Positions 53,834 through 64,000 of a DNA stretch of 64,000 nt are shown here, piece by piece. Position 1 is the stretch's first letter, and every line of letters starts with the position of its first letter. The translations under genes were made by a program, and so were the position numbers. Under the pieces are notes generated by a model. That model was given only the letters and a program-made list of their open reading frames with translations. It was not told where the DNA came from and did no database searches. The DNA is from Methylomarinovum caldicuralii (lineage in GTDB: Bacteria > Pseudomonadota > Gammaproteobacteria > Methylococcales > Methylothermaceae): the NCBI RefSeq assembly GCF_033126985.1, contig NZ_AP024714.1, positions 1,752,990-1,816,989 on the forward strand, given 5' to 3'.

Positions 53834-54507
53834 CCCGTCTGCTCGCCAGCGTCACCGATCCCGACGAGGCCCGCCTCGCCGCCGCAGGCGGGGCCGACAT
53901 CATCGATCTCAAGAACCCGGCCGAAGGCGCCCTGGGGGCCCTGCCGGCCGCCGCGATCCGTAAAATCCGCGCCATTCTGCCCAAGGCCGCCCTGAGCGCC
54001 ACCATCGGCGACCTGCCGCCGCAACCCGGCCCGGTGTCGGAGGCAGTCCGCCGCACCGCTGCCTGCGGGGTGGATTACGTCAAGATCGGCTTCTTTCCCG
54101 GCGGCGATCTCGACGCCACCCTTGCCGCCCTGCGACCGCTGACGGCCGACTGCCGCCTGATCGCGGTGCTGCTGGCCGACTATCTGATCGCCCTGCCCCT
54201 ACTGGACGCCATCGCCGAATGCGGCTTTGCCGGCGTGATGCTGGACACTGCCGACAAGGCCAAGGGCCCGCTGACGGCCATCCGTCCCCGCCCCTTCCTC
54301 GAACGTTTCGTCAACCAAGCCAAGGAGCGGGGCCTGCTCACCGGCCTGGCCGGCTCCCTGCGGCTGGAGGACATCGATCAGCTGTTGCCGCTGGCGCCGG
54401 ACTACCTGGGTTTCCGCGGCGCGCTGTGCCAGAAGGGACGCACCGGCCGGCTGGATCCGACACGTTTGACGCGCATCCGTGAGAGACTGAATCAGGAAAT
54501 CCAGTGA
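53830..54507 (+). CDS. mfnB: (5-formylfuran-3-yl)methyl phosphate synthase
   Basis: This 225-residue TIM-barrel enzyme makes the furan precursor of methanofuran from two glyceraldehyde-3-phosphate molecules. [37 protein letters not shown] at the N-terminus contains the catalytic lysine region (DLKNPAEG), and DYVKIGFF and [15 protein letters not shown] are standard. The start is a GTG overlapping the DUF447 stop; the frame upstream belongs to that gene's shadow. It shows that the organism makes methanofuran-type cofactors, as methylotrophs do. Confidence 0.92.
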   Translation: MTRLLASVTDPDEARLAAAGGADIIDLKNPAEGALGALPAAAIRKIRAILPKAALSATIGDLPPQPGPVSEAVRRTAACGVDYVKIGFFPGGDLDATLAALRPLTADCRLIAVLLADYLIALPLLDAIAECGFAGVMLDTADKAKGPLTAIRPRPFLERFVNQAKERGLLTGLAGSLRLEDIDQLLPLAPDYLGFRGALCQKGRTGRLDPTRLTRIRERLNQEIQ

Positions 54508-55535
54508 TCGACCTCTATCCCATCCTCCGCCCGCTTTTATTCCGCCTCAACCCGGAAACCGCCCACCGCCTCACTTTGGCCGCCCTCGACCGGCTCGCCG
54601 CCCTGGGACCGCTCAATCCCCTGCGCCAGCCGCGGATCGAACTGCCGGTCGAGGTCATGGGGCTGCGCTTCCCCAACCCGGTGGGGCTGGCGGCGGGGCT
54701 GGACAAGAACGGCGACCATATCCGCGGCCTGGCGAGCCTCGGGTTCGGCTTCATCGAGGTGGGCACCGTCACCCCGCGGCCCCAGCCCGGCAATCCGCCG
54801 CCGCGGCTGTTCCGCCTCCCCGAGGCCGAGGCCCTCATCAACCGCATGGGCTTCAACAATCTGGGGGTGGATCACCTGGTGGCCAACCTGCAGCGCCTGG
54901 GGCCGCGGGATTTCGTCCTCGGGGTCAACCTCGGCAAAAACAAGGACACCCCCCAGGAACAGGCCGCCGACGACTACCGCATCGGCCTGGAAAAAGTCTA
55001 CTGTCTGGCCGACTACGTCACCATCAACATCTCCTCCCCCAACACACCCGGTCTGCGCGACCTGCAGCATGGCCGGGCCCTGGAAGGGCTGCTGGCGGCG
55101 CTCGACCGCCAGCGGGAACGCCTGAGCCGGCGTCACGGCAGGCGTCTGCCGATCGCGGTCAAGATCGCTCCGGACCTGAGCGAGGCCCAACTGGCCGCCC
55201 AGGCGGAACTGCTGCGGCGCTACCGCATGGATGCGGTGATCGCCACCAACACCACCCTGGACCACAGCCCGGTGGCCCATCTGCCCCACGGCCGGGAAAA
55301 CGGCGGCCTCAGCGGCCGCCCCCTCAAGGAGAAGGCGACCGAAGTCGTGCGCCGGCTGCACCGCCATCTGGGCGACGGGATTCCCATCATCGCCTGCGGC
55401 GGCATCCTCAGCCCCCGGGATGCCCTGGAAAAGTTCGAGGCCGGGGCGAGCCTGATCCAGCTCTATACCGGGCTGATCTACCGGGGCCCGGCGCTGGTGC
55501 GGGAGATCCTGCTCACGCTGAAAGCCGCCGCCTGA
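54504..55535 (+). CDS. pyrD: Dihydroorotate dehydrogenase (quinone)
   Basis: This 343-residue class 2 enzyme oxidises dihydroorotate at the inner membrane with quinone as acceptor. [63 protein letters not shown], the catalytic Ser region [16 protein letters not shown], and [34 protein letters not shown] are all standard. The GTG start overlaps the mfnB stop by 4 bp, so a pyrimidine gene is joined to the methanofuran operon. The 3' end overlaps the convergent GGDEF-EAL gene by 23 bp. Confidence 0.96.
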   Translation: MIDLYPILRPLLFRLNPETAHRLTLAALDRLAALGPLNPLRQPRIELPVEVMGLRFPNPVGLAAGLDKNGDHIRGLASLGFGFIEVGTVTPRPQPGNPPPRLFRLPEAEALINRMGFNNLGVDHLVANLQRLGPRDFVLGVNLGKNKDTPQEQAADDYRIGLEKVYCLADYVTINISSPNTPGLRDLQHGRALEGLLAALDRQRERLSRRHGRRLPIAVKIAPDLSEAQLAAQAELLRRYRMDAVIATNTTLDHSPVAHLPHGRENGGLSGRPLKEKATEVVRRLHRHLGDGIPIIACGGILSPRDALEKFEAGASLIQLYTGLIYRGPALVREILLTLKAAA

Positions 55536-58212
55536 GATGCGCGCGGAATTCGGCCGCCGGTAGGGGCTTGCCGTAGAACCAGCCCTGATAGAAACGGCAG
55601 CCGTGGCGCTGGAGAAAGTCACGCTGGAACTCGGTTTCCACCCCTTCCGCCACCACCGCCAGTTTCAGATGGCGCGCCATGGCAAGAATGGTTTCGACGA
55701 TGGCGCGGTCGTTGGAATCGGTTTCCAGATCGCTGACGAAGGAGCGGTCGATTTTGAGCTCATCCAGGGGCAGGCGCTTGAGATACAGCAGCGAGGAATA
55801 GCCGGTGCCGAAATCGTCGATGGAAAAGCGCACGCCCGCCTTCCGCAGGGCCTCCATCTTGGCGATGGTGTCGGTGACGTCCTCGATGAGGATGCCCTCG
55901 GTCAGCTCCAGCATCAGCTTCTGCGGCGGGGCGCCGCTGGCGGCCAGCACCGCCTCGACCTCGGCGACGAACCCGGGCTGGTGGAACTGGCGCGGGCTGA
56001 TGTTGACCGCGATGTGGTCGATGCCGGCCAAAAGCCCTTCCCGGTGCCAACGGCTGATCTGACGGCAGGCGGTTTCCAGCACCCAACGTCCCAGCGGCAG
56101 GATCAGACCGCTCTCCTCGGCGACGGGGATGAACGCGTTGGGGGGCACGAAATCACGCTGCGAATGCGGCCAGCGCAGCAGGGCCTCGGCACCCGCCAGG
56201 CGTCCGGCGGCGCAGTGCTGGGGCTGATAGTGCAGCTCCAGGTCCCCCTGCTCCAGTGCCCGGCGCAATGCCTTTTCCAGCTCCAGGCGGGCATCGACGC
56301 TGCGCTGCATCTCCGGATGATAGAAACGGATGGCGTTGCGCCCCGCCGCCTTGGCCCGGTACATCGCCGCATCCGCCTGCTTGAGCAGTTCTTCCAGAGA
56401 CTTTTCCCCCGCGAACAGGGTCACGCCGATGCTGGCGGAGGTCCGGTAGGTATAGCCACCGGCCTGGAATTCCACCGCCAAACTATCCAAAATCTTCTCA
56501 GCCACTGCCTCGGCGTGCTGGGCGGCGGTTGTTTCGTCTCCTCCCAGCGCCGGCAGCAGGATCACGAACTCATCACCCCCCAGGCGCGCCACCAGATCCT
56601 CCTGCCGCAATTGTGACCGCAACCGCCCGGCCACCTGGATCAGAAGGCGGTCGCCGGCTTCATGACCACGGGCGTCGTTGAGAACCTTGAAGTTATCCAA
56701 GTCCAGAAACAACAACGCCCCCCAGCCCTGCTGGCGGGCGGCGGCGGCCAACATCCGCGCGGCTTGCTCACAAAAGAAGCGGCGGTTGGGCAGGCCGGTC
56801 AAGGGATCGTAGAAGGCCAGCCGTTCGATCTCCCGCGCCGACTCGATGCGCCGCAACTCCGCCGCAGCCCGTAGCGCATACAACTCCAGCAGTGGCAGCA
56901 CTTCCTCCCTTTCCAACTGCAAGGGGGCGGTATCGGCTACCACCAGATACCCCAGGATCCTGCCCCCGGCACCCCGCAAAGGTACGCCAGCATACCCTTC
57001 CACCCCCCATTTGGCGGCGGTGGGATAGCGCTCCTTGACCCCGGAACGGAGGTAAATGGGGCCGCTGGCCCCCTCACAGGGGGATCCGGCCAGGGGATAG
57101 TGGAAGTTTTCCTCCATTCTACCCCGGTCGTAAAAGGCCAGGGCGGTGGCGGTCTTACCTCCTTCATCGAGGCGGCTCACCAGGGCGTAGGCCACCTGCA
57201 GTTCCTCTCCCAGGAGATGCACGGTGGTGGTGAAGAAGTCGGAACCGATCTTGTCCGCCGTCTCCACCGCCAGCAGGTGGATAAAACGCGCCATGCACCG
57301 TTGAAAGCTGACATCGAGGACGACTTTGTACAGCAAAGGCTTGTCCGCCACGCCACTCAGGCCATGGTGGATTTCCACCTCCCGGATCTGTCCGTTCCCC
57401 AACCGGTGGCGGGCATAGCGCACCGTCCAACCCTGATCTTGGACGCGACGGTGGATTTCCGGCAACCGTCCGGCCCCTTCTGGATCGATGATGGCAAGGG
57501 ACCGGCCCACCAGTGCTTTCTCGGGATAGTGGTAGAATGCATAGGCCTTGGGATTGGCGGCAACGATAGTGGCGGTTTCAGGATCCACCAGCAGCTTGGC
57601 CAGCCCGCAACCCTTGAACAACTGGCGGTAGCGGGCCTCACTCTCCTCGAGCTTTTTTTCGGCGGCGGCTCTGCGCCGTTCGGCGGCAAAATGGTTGAGG
57701 GCATAGGAAATACCGCAGGCCAGGTCTTCCAACATTTCGATCAGATCTTCCGTGAAGTAACCCGCTTTGCCGGCATAGACGGCGAGTACCGCGACCACCT
57801 GTCCCTCCCGATACAACGGGAAGCTCGCCACCGCCCCAAGCCCGTAACGGGCCGCCTGACGTTTCCAGGGTGCCATGATGGGACTGGCCTGGCAATCGTT
57901 CACCACCACGGCGCGCCCCTCCCGCGCCGCCGTAGCTACCGGCCCGCGGCCGGCAGGAAGGTCGGGATCGAGGGGGATGGTGAGATCGTCCAGGTAACCG
58001 AGCACGGCTTCCTCGGCCGCGGCGCGAAAATCCGGGGTGATGCGCCCGCCTTCCACCCGTCCCACCCAGGCGAGCCGGAAGCCGGCCCGTTCCACCACCG
58101 CCCGGCAAAGACCGGTCAGAAGCGTCCGCTCGTCAGTGACGCGGACCAAGGCCCGGTTGACCGCCGCCAGCGTATCGTACAGGGCTCGCAGGCCCTTCGC
58201 GTCCAGGTTCAC
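55513..58212 (-). CDS. GAF-PAS-GAF-GGDEF-EAL signalling protein
   Basis: This roughly 899-residue protein has an N-terminal GAF domain (about residues 10-190), a PAS domain (about 195-310), a second GAF domain (about 320-475), a GGDEF domain with an intact [10 protein letters not shown] motif, and an EAL domain with [58 protein letters not shown] and GVET. Both c-di-GMP activities may be possible. The start at the GTG of 58212 is chosen because the ATG at 58260 overlaps the start of ccmA on the other strand. No membrane segment is in the shorter form. Confidence 0.9.
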   Translation of the reverse strand: MNLDAKGLRALYDTLAAVNRALVRVTDERTLLTGLCRAVVERAGFRLAWVGRVEGGRITPDFRAAAEEAVLGYLDDLTIPLDPDLPAGRGPVATAAREGRAVVVNDCQASPIMAPWKRQAARYGLGAVASFPLYREGQVVAVLAVYAGKAGYFTEDLIEMLEDLACGISYALNHFAAERRRAAAEKKLEESEARYRQLFKGCGLAKLLVDPETATIVAANPKAYAFYHYPEKALVGRSLAIIDPEGAGRLPEIHRRVQDQGWTVRYARHRLGNGQIREVEIHHGLSGVADKPLLYKVVLDVSFQRCMARFIHLLAVETADKIGSDFFTTTVHLLGEELQVAYALVSRLDEGGKTATALAFYDRGRMEENFHYPLAGSPCEGASGPIYLRSGVKERYPTAAKWGVEGYAGVPLRGAGGRILGYLVVADTAPLQLEREEVLPLLELYALRAAAELRRIESAREIERLAFYDPLTGLPNRRFFCEQAARMLAAAARQQGWGALLFLDLDNFKVLNDARGHEAGDRLLIQVAGRLRSQLRQEDLVARLGGDEFVILLPALGGDETTAAQHAEAVAEKILDSLAVEFQAGGYTYRTSASIGVTLFAGEKSLEELLKQADAAMYRAKAAGRNAIRFYHPEMQRSVDARLELEKALRRALEQGDLELHYQPQHCAAGRLAGAEALLRWPHSQRDFVPPNAFIPVAEESGLILPLGRWVLETACRQISRWHREGLLAGIDHIAVNISPRQFHQPGFVAEVEAVLAASGAPPQKLMLELTEGILIEDVTDTIAKMEALRKAGVRFSIDDFGTGYSSLLYLKRLPLDELKIDRSFVSDLETDSNDRAIVETILAMARHLKLAVVAEGVETEFQRDFLQRHGCRFYQGWFYGKPLPAAEFRAHLRRRLSA

Positions 58213-58243
58213 CTGAAACCCCGCTAAAATGGTTATTCCAAAA

Positions 58244-58251
58244 ATTATAAT
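58244..58251. promoter_or_regulatory. Shared -10 element between ccmA and the GGDEF-EAL gene
   Basis: ATTATAAT reads as TATAAT on both strands (plus 58246-58251, minus 58249-58244). On the plus strand transcription from it would begin at about the ccmA ATG (58259), giving a leaderless or nearly leaderless mRNA. On the minus strand it lies about 32 bases upstream of the GTG start at 58212. No clear -35 box was seen on either side. Confidence 0.45.
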
Positions 58252-58258
58252 CTGACCC

Positions 58259-58903
58259 ATGCCAAAGCCACTTCATCCCCCCTCCGAATCTTGTCTGAGC
58301 GTCCACGGCCTGGAATGCATCCGCGGCGACCGCCTGCTTTTCAGCGGCCTGGATTTCGAACTCAACGCCGGCGAGCTGCTGCACGTCCTCGGCACCAACG
58401 GCAGCGGCAAGACCAGCCTGCTGCGCATTCTCTGCGGCCTGCTGCCAGCGGAAAACGGCGAGATCCGCTGGTGCGGCCGGCCGGTGGCGGAACAGCGCTC
58501 CGCCTATCTCCAGGATCTGGCCTACCTGGGCCACCACCCCGGCATCAAGGGGGAGCTGACGCCGCTGGAGAACCTCCACCTGCTCCGCCGGCTGTACCGC
58601 ATCCGCCCGGACGCCGACCCGGCGGCCCTGCTCGCCGAGGCCGGTCTGGGACGGCACCTGGACGTCCCCGCCCGCACCCTGTCCGCCGGCCAGCGCCAGC
58701 GCATCGGCCTCACCCGCCTGCGGCTGCAGCAGGCCCGGCTGTGGATCCTCGACGAACCGTTCACTTCCCTGGACGTGGCCGGGGTCGCCTGGGTGGAGGC
58801 ACTGCTCGAGGCCCATTTGCAGGCCGGTGGTCTGGCGGTGCTGACCTCCCACCAGTCCCTGCAGCGGGTGGCCAACGTCCGCACCCTGACTCTGGGAACG
58901 TGA
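58259..58903 (+). CDS. ccmA: Haem exporter ATP-binding protein CcmA
   Basis: This 214-residue ABC ATPase resembles CcmA of cytochrome c maturation: LECIRGDRLLFSGLDFELNAGELLHVLGTNGSGKTSLLRILCGLLPAENGEIRW (Walker A GTNGSGKT), YLGHHPGIKGELTPLENL, LSAGQRQRIGLTRL and LWILDEPFTSLD. CcmA drives release of haem-loaded CcmE with CcmB-CcmC. The next gene is marC, not ccmB, so the other ccm genes must be elsewhere. No ribosome-binding site is evident before the ATG. Confidence 0.92.
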   Translation: MPKPLHPPSESCLSVHGLECIRGDRLLFSGLDFELNAGELLHVLGTNGSGKTSLLRILCGLLPAENGEIRWCGRPVAEQRSAYLQDLAYLGHHPGIKGELTPLENLHLLRRLYRIRPDADPAALLAEAGLGRHLDVPARTLSAGQRQRIGLTRLRLQQARLWILDEPFTSLDVAGVAWVEALLEAHLQAGGLAVLTSHQSLQRVANVRTLTLGT

Positions 58904-58904
58904 A

Positions 58905-59522
58905 ATGCTGCAGCAGTTCCTGTCCCTGTTCGTTCCCCTGCTTATCATCATGGATCCGGTGGGCAACCTGCCGCTGTTTCTGGCCCTCACCGCTTCGTTC
59001 GACGTCCGCCAGCAACTGCGGACGGCGGCCATCGCCTGTGGTTCGGCCGCGGCCATCCTGCTGCTGTTCGGCCTCACCGGGGATGCCATCCTGCGCTTCT
59101 TCGGCATCACCCTGCCGGCATTCCAGATCGCCGGCGGCCTGATCTTCTTCATCTACGCCCTGCAGATGCTCAACCTGGTTCCGGCGTCCCTGAAGAGCTC
59201 GGAAGCCGAGGAGGAGGAAAGCCTGCGCAGCGAGCACATCGCCCTGGTGCCGCTGGCCACCCCCCTGCTGGCCGGTCCCGGAGCGGTCACCGCGATCCTG
59301 GTGTGGCAGCAGGATCCGGCGCGGCGGATACCGTTGCCGGAGCTGACACTGGTGATCGTGGCCGCCTGTGCGGTCGTGTTCCTCGCCTTCTGCAGCGGCC
59401 GCTGGCTGCGGCGGGTGCTGGGGCTGGGGGGTATCGGTGTGGTCACCCGCCTCACCGGGCTGTTGCTGGCGGTGCTGGCGACCCAGTTCGTGGTGGACGG
59501 GCTGGTGGCGGTGCTACGGTAG
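58905..59522 (+). CDS. MarC family integral membrane protein
   Basis: This 205-residue protein has six hydrophobic segments and the MarC family pattern: [25 protein letters not shown] at the N-terminus, [41 protein letters not shown], and [23 protein letters not shown] at the end. The function is not known; members have been called antibiotic resistance proteins without good evidence. It starts 1 base after the ccmA stop, so it is cotranscribed with ccmA. Confidence 0.92.
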   Translation: MLQQFLSLFVPLLIIMDPVGNLPLFLALTASFDVRQQLRTAAIACGSAAAILLLFGLTGDAILRFFGITLPAFQIAGGLIFFIYALQMLNLVPASLKSSEAEEEESLRSEHIALVPLATPLLAGPGAVTAILVWQQDPARRIPLPELTLVIVAACAVVFLAFCSGRWLRRVLGLGGIGVVTRLTGLLLAVLATQFVVDGLVAVLR

Positions 59523-59570
59523 GAAAAACCGGCGATCCGCAGACCGCCGGCATCCGCTGCCCTGGGATTC

Positions 59571-61580
<2,010 letters not shown>

Positions 61581-61623
61581 GAGAAGTTCTCCCCCTGTTA
61601 TTTATTGAAATTCTGCGTTTCCT

Positions 61624-61652
61624 GAGATACCGCCTTTGGCGCAAGGCGTCAA
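61624..61652 (-). promoter_or_regulatory. Possible sigma-70 promoter of hppA
   Basis: On the minus strand TTGACG (61647-61652) and TATCTC (61624-61629) are separated by 17 bases, about 45 bases upstream of the hppA start. The -10 match is weak. Confidence 0.4.
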
Positions 61653-61703
61653 CCGTTTCCGCAATTCGGTTAAACTAACCTCCCTTTCCGGAAAAGCACC
61701 GCC

Positions 61704-63110
61704 ATGACCACCAACCCGCTGCTGGACACCCTCACCGACTTCTGGGACCGGGACATCCTCCCCACCCTCACCGACTACATCCGTATCCCCGCCCTGTCGC
61801 CGGATTTCGACGCCGACTGGGCTGCACACGGCCATCTGGAGCGGGCCCGCCGCCTGGCGCTGGACTGGCTCGCACGCCACCGGGAAGACGACTGGACCGT
61901 CCACGACCTGCAGCTGCCGGGGCTGACGCCCCTGATCGGGGTGGAAGTCCCGGGGCAAAGGGAAGGCAACGTGCTGCTCTACGGCCACCTGGACAAGCAG
62001 CCGGAAATGGAGGGCTGGCGCGAGGACCTGGGCCCCTGGAAACCGGTGCTCGAGGACGGCAGACTCTACGGCCGCGGCGGGGCCGACGACGGCTACGCGC
62101 TGTTCGCCGCCGTCGCCGCCCTCAAGGCCCTGCGCCGCCAGGGCCGTCCCCACCCCCGTTGCCTGATCCTGATCGAGTTCTCCGAGGAAAGCGGCTCGCC
62201 CCACCTACCCCCGTATCTAGAAAAGTACGGCCATCTCGTCGGCACCCCGGATCTGGTGATCGCTCTGGACTCGGGCACCGGCGACTACGAACGGCTGTGG
62301 TCCACCACCTCCCTGCGGGGCATGCAGGGCTGCACCGTCACCGTCCGCACCCTCAAGGAGGCGGCCCACTCCGGCATCGCCTCCGGCATCGTGCCCGAAT
62401 CCTTCGCCATCATGCGCCGGATTCTCGATCGTCTGGAGGATCCGGCCACCGGGCGGGTACGGCTGGAGGCGCTGCACGTGGAGATTCCGGAAATCCGCCG
62501 CCGACAGGCCAAAGACGCGGCGGAAATCCTCGGGCTGGCGCCGCTGGCGGGGCTGCACCCCCTTCCCGACCTCAAGCCCCTGAGCGACGATCCTTACGAG
62601 CTGATCCTCAACAACACCTGGCGACCGAGCCTGTGCGTGACGGGCCAGGACGGCCTGCCGCCCGCCGACCGTGCCGGCAACGTTATGCGCGCCTACACTG
62701 CCCTGAAGCTGTCCTTCCGCCTGCCGCCGCCGCTGCGCTGCGAGGAGGCCAAAAAGGCCATCGAGGCGGCGGTGCTGCGCGACCCGCCGTTCAACGCCCA
62801 GGTGGAAATCCGCTTCGATCAGGGCGGCGACGGCTGGGAGGCACCGCCGCCGGCGAAGTGGCTGCTGGAGGCCTGCGACCGCGCCTCCCTGAAGCACTAC
62901 GGCCACAGGGCCGCCTATCTGGGGCTGGGGGCCTCGATCCCCTTCATGAAGATGCTGGGCGATGCCTATCCCCAGGCCCAGTTCCTCATCACCGGGGTGC
63001 TGGGACCGGGCAGCAACGCCCACGGCCCCAACGAGTTCCTCCATATCCCCTACGCCAAGAAGCTGACCGCCTGCGTCGCCGACATCCTCGCCGCCCATGA
63101 AGCTGGCTGA
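61704..63110 (+). CDS. M20 family metallopeptidase
   Basis: This 468-residue zinc peptidase has the M20 metal ligands: His and Asp in [23 protein letters not shown] with the bridging Asp, the catalytic Glu in EFSEESGS, and a late His in [19 protein letters not shown] dimerisation domain lies at about residues 210-330. It would cleave a dipeptide, N-acyl amino acid or amidated substrate in the cytoplasm; which one is unknown. The rep gene starts before its stop (14-bp overlap). Confidence 0.92.
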   Translation: MTTNPLLDTLTDFWDRDILPTLTDYIRIPALSPDFDADWAAHGHLERARRLALDWLARHREDDWTVHDLQLPGLTPLIGVEVPGQREGNVLLYGHLDKQPEMEGWREDLGPWKPVLEDGRLYGRGGADDGYALFAAVAALKALRRQGRPHPRCLILIEFSEESGSPHLPPYLEKYGHLVGTPDLVIALDSGTGDYERLWSTTSLRGMQGCTVTVRTLKEAAHSGIASGIVPESFAIMRRILDRLEDPATGRVRLEALHVEIPEIRRRQAKDAAEILGLAPLAGLHPLPDLKPLSDDPYELILNNTWRPSLCVTGQDGLPPADRAGNVMRAYTALKLSFRLPPPLRCEEAKKAIEAAVLRDPPFNAQVEIRFDQGGDGWEAPPPAKWLLEACDRASLKHYGHRAAYLGLGASIPFMKMLGDAYPQAQFLITGVLGPGSNAHGPNEFLHIPYAKKLTACVADILAAHEAG

Positions 63111-64000
63111 GCTCAACCCCCAGCAGCGCGCCGCGGTCAAGGCCGTCGACACCCCGGTGCTGGTGATCGCCGGCGCCGGCAGCGGCAAGACCCGGGTCAT
63201 CACTCACAAGATTGCCTATCTGATCGACCAGGGACTGGCGGCGCGCCACATCGCTGCCCTCACCTTTACCAACAAGGCCGCCCGGGAGATGAAGCAGCGC
63301 GTCGGCCAGCTCATCGACGGCAACCGTGCCAAGGGGCTGACCGTCTCCACCTTCCATTCCCTGGGGCTGGACATCCTGCGCCGCGAGCACAAGGCGTTGG
63401 GGTTCAAGCCGGGGCTGTCGATCCTCGACGGCCACGACCGCCTCAATCTCCTCAAGGAGATCGCCGCCCACCACGAGCAGCACTTCCACCCCGACGACCT
63501 GCCCGGTCACGCCCAAAAGATCAGCGGCTGGAAGAACGATCTGATCCTCCCGGAGCAGGCCGGCGACGACCCGGCCGCCCTGCTCTACCGCGACTACCAG
63601 CGCTGCCTCAAGGCCTACAACGCGGTGGATTTCGACGACCTGATCCTGCTGCCGGTGCTGCTGTTCCAGAACCGGCCGGAAGTCCTGGAAAAGTGGCAGG
63701 CCCGGCTGCGCTATCTTCTGGTGGACGAGTACCAGGACACCAACCGCACCCAGTACCGCCTGCTGTGCCTGTTGACCGGCAAGCTGGGACGCTTCACCGT
63801 GGTCGGCGACGACGACCAGTCCATCTACGCCTGGCGCGGGGCCCAGCCGGAGAACCTGGTGCAGCTGCACCGGGACTTTCCGCGCCTCAAGATCATCAAG
63901 CTGGAACAGAACTACCGCTCCACCGGCCGCATCCTCAAGGCCGCCAACCGACTGATCGCCAACAACCCCCACGTGTTCGAAAAGAAGCTGTGGAGCCAGT
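63097..64000 (+). CDS. rep: ATP-dependent DNA helicase Rep, partial (C-terminus beyond window)
   Basis: The first 301 residues of a UvrD/Rep family 3'-5' helicase are present. [31 protein letters not shown] (Q-motif and Walker A), [16 protein letters not shown] (motif Ia), [12 protein letters not shown] (motif II), [16 protein letters not shown] (motif III) and [12 protein letters not shown] (motif IV) are seen. LILPEQAG and the [11 protein letters not shown] region resemble Rep more than UvrD or PcrA. It helps replication forks move through bound proteins. The C-terminal half is outside the window. Confidence 0.92.
   Translation, partial: MKLAELNPQQRAAVKAVDTPVLVIAGAGSGKTRVITHKIAYLIDQGLAARHIAALTFTNKAAREMKQRVGQLIDGNRAKGLTVSTFHSLGLDILRREHKALGFKPGLSILDGHDRLNLLKEIAAHHEQHFHPDDLPGHAQKISGWKNDLILPEQAGDDPAALLYRDYQRCLKAYNAVDFDDLILLPVLLFQNRPEVLEKWQARLRYLLVDEYQDTNRTQYRLLCLLTGKLGRFTVVGDDDQSIYAWRGAQPENLVQLHRDFPRLKIIKLEQNYRSTGRILKAANRLIANNPHVFEKKLWSQ

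Noticed and set aside
59530-59554. A terminator hairpin between marC and hppA
   Set aside because: Only a 6-bp stem with a 10-base loop and no T tract is seen, which is too weak to call.

Overview
The window is GC-rich (by eye about 60-65 %), densely coded chromosomal DNA from a gammaproteobacterium. Gene pairs such as dksA-gluQ, fur/bamE and ratA-rnfH next to smpB point to Gammaproteobacteria. A formaldehyde-activating-enzyme homologue, a pterin carbinolamine dehydratase, mfnB and two methanopterin-associated unknown families (DUF6513/DHPS-like and DUF447) point to a methylotroph that uses tetrahydromethanopterin. A Methylococcales-type methanotroph is the best guess; that assignment is inference and no methane oxidation gene lies here. 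No tRNA, rRNA, CRISPR array or transposase was seen, and no gene-free stretch exceeds 300 bases. The first gene (glycosyltransferase) and the last gene (rep helicase) are cut by the window ends.

Region 1 (1-25,014) is a large exosortase A (XrtA/PEP-CTERM) polysaccharide locus, almost all on the minus strand and joined by many 4-bp ATGA or GTGA overlaps. In transcription order it runs: export lipoprotein, chain-length determinant, tyrosine autokinase, outer-membrane barrel protein with a (GGGGF)17 insert, ATPase with an apparent 1-base frameshift, WecB epimerase, polysaccharide deacetylase, FemAB-like protein, glycosyltransferase stp1, XrtA fused to EpsI, glycosyltransferase stp2, amidotransferase, glycosyltransferase stp3, another glycosyltransferase, and the O-glycosylation ligase. 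A second asparagine-synthetase homologue lacking the glutaminase cysteine lies on the plus strand. It is followed by a minus-strand block of sulfotransferase, glycosyltransferase, deacetylase-like protein and two more glycosyltransferases. Together these would build, modify, polymerise and export a surface polysaccharide, possibly sulfated.

Region 2 (25,087-39,935) is mostly housekeeping: an aminotransferase, dksA-gluQ, acetyl-CoA synthetase, an unknown helical protein, cysD and cysN (sulfate activation, with a dead APS-kinase-like tail on CysN and a strong hairpin element between the two genes), comEC, a DUF2062 membrane protein, a one-permease Lol system with fur, bamE, rnfH, ratA and smpB.

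Region 3 (39,993-47,689) holds a methyltransferase-Nudix-merR-merT-merP run with no merA but a textbook 19-bp-spacer MerR promoter, then an HDOD protein, a REC-GGDEF-EAL protein, PBP1B and a small CxxC membrane protein.

Region 4 (47,673-55,535) is the pterin/C1 region: hemH-folE, the Fae homologue (catalytic His replaced by Glu), a pterin dehydratase, folP preceded by a PIN/RHH toxin-antitoxin-like pair, and the overlapping run DUF6513-DUF447-mfnB-pyrD.

Region 5 (55,513-64,000) has a GAF-PAS-GAF-GGDEF-EAL protein divergent from an orphan ccmA-marC pair, a membrane pyrophosphatase, an M20 peptidase and the start of rep.
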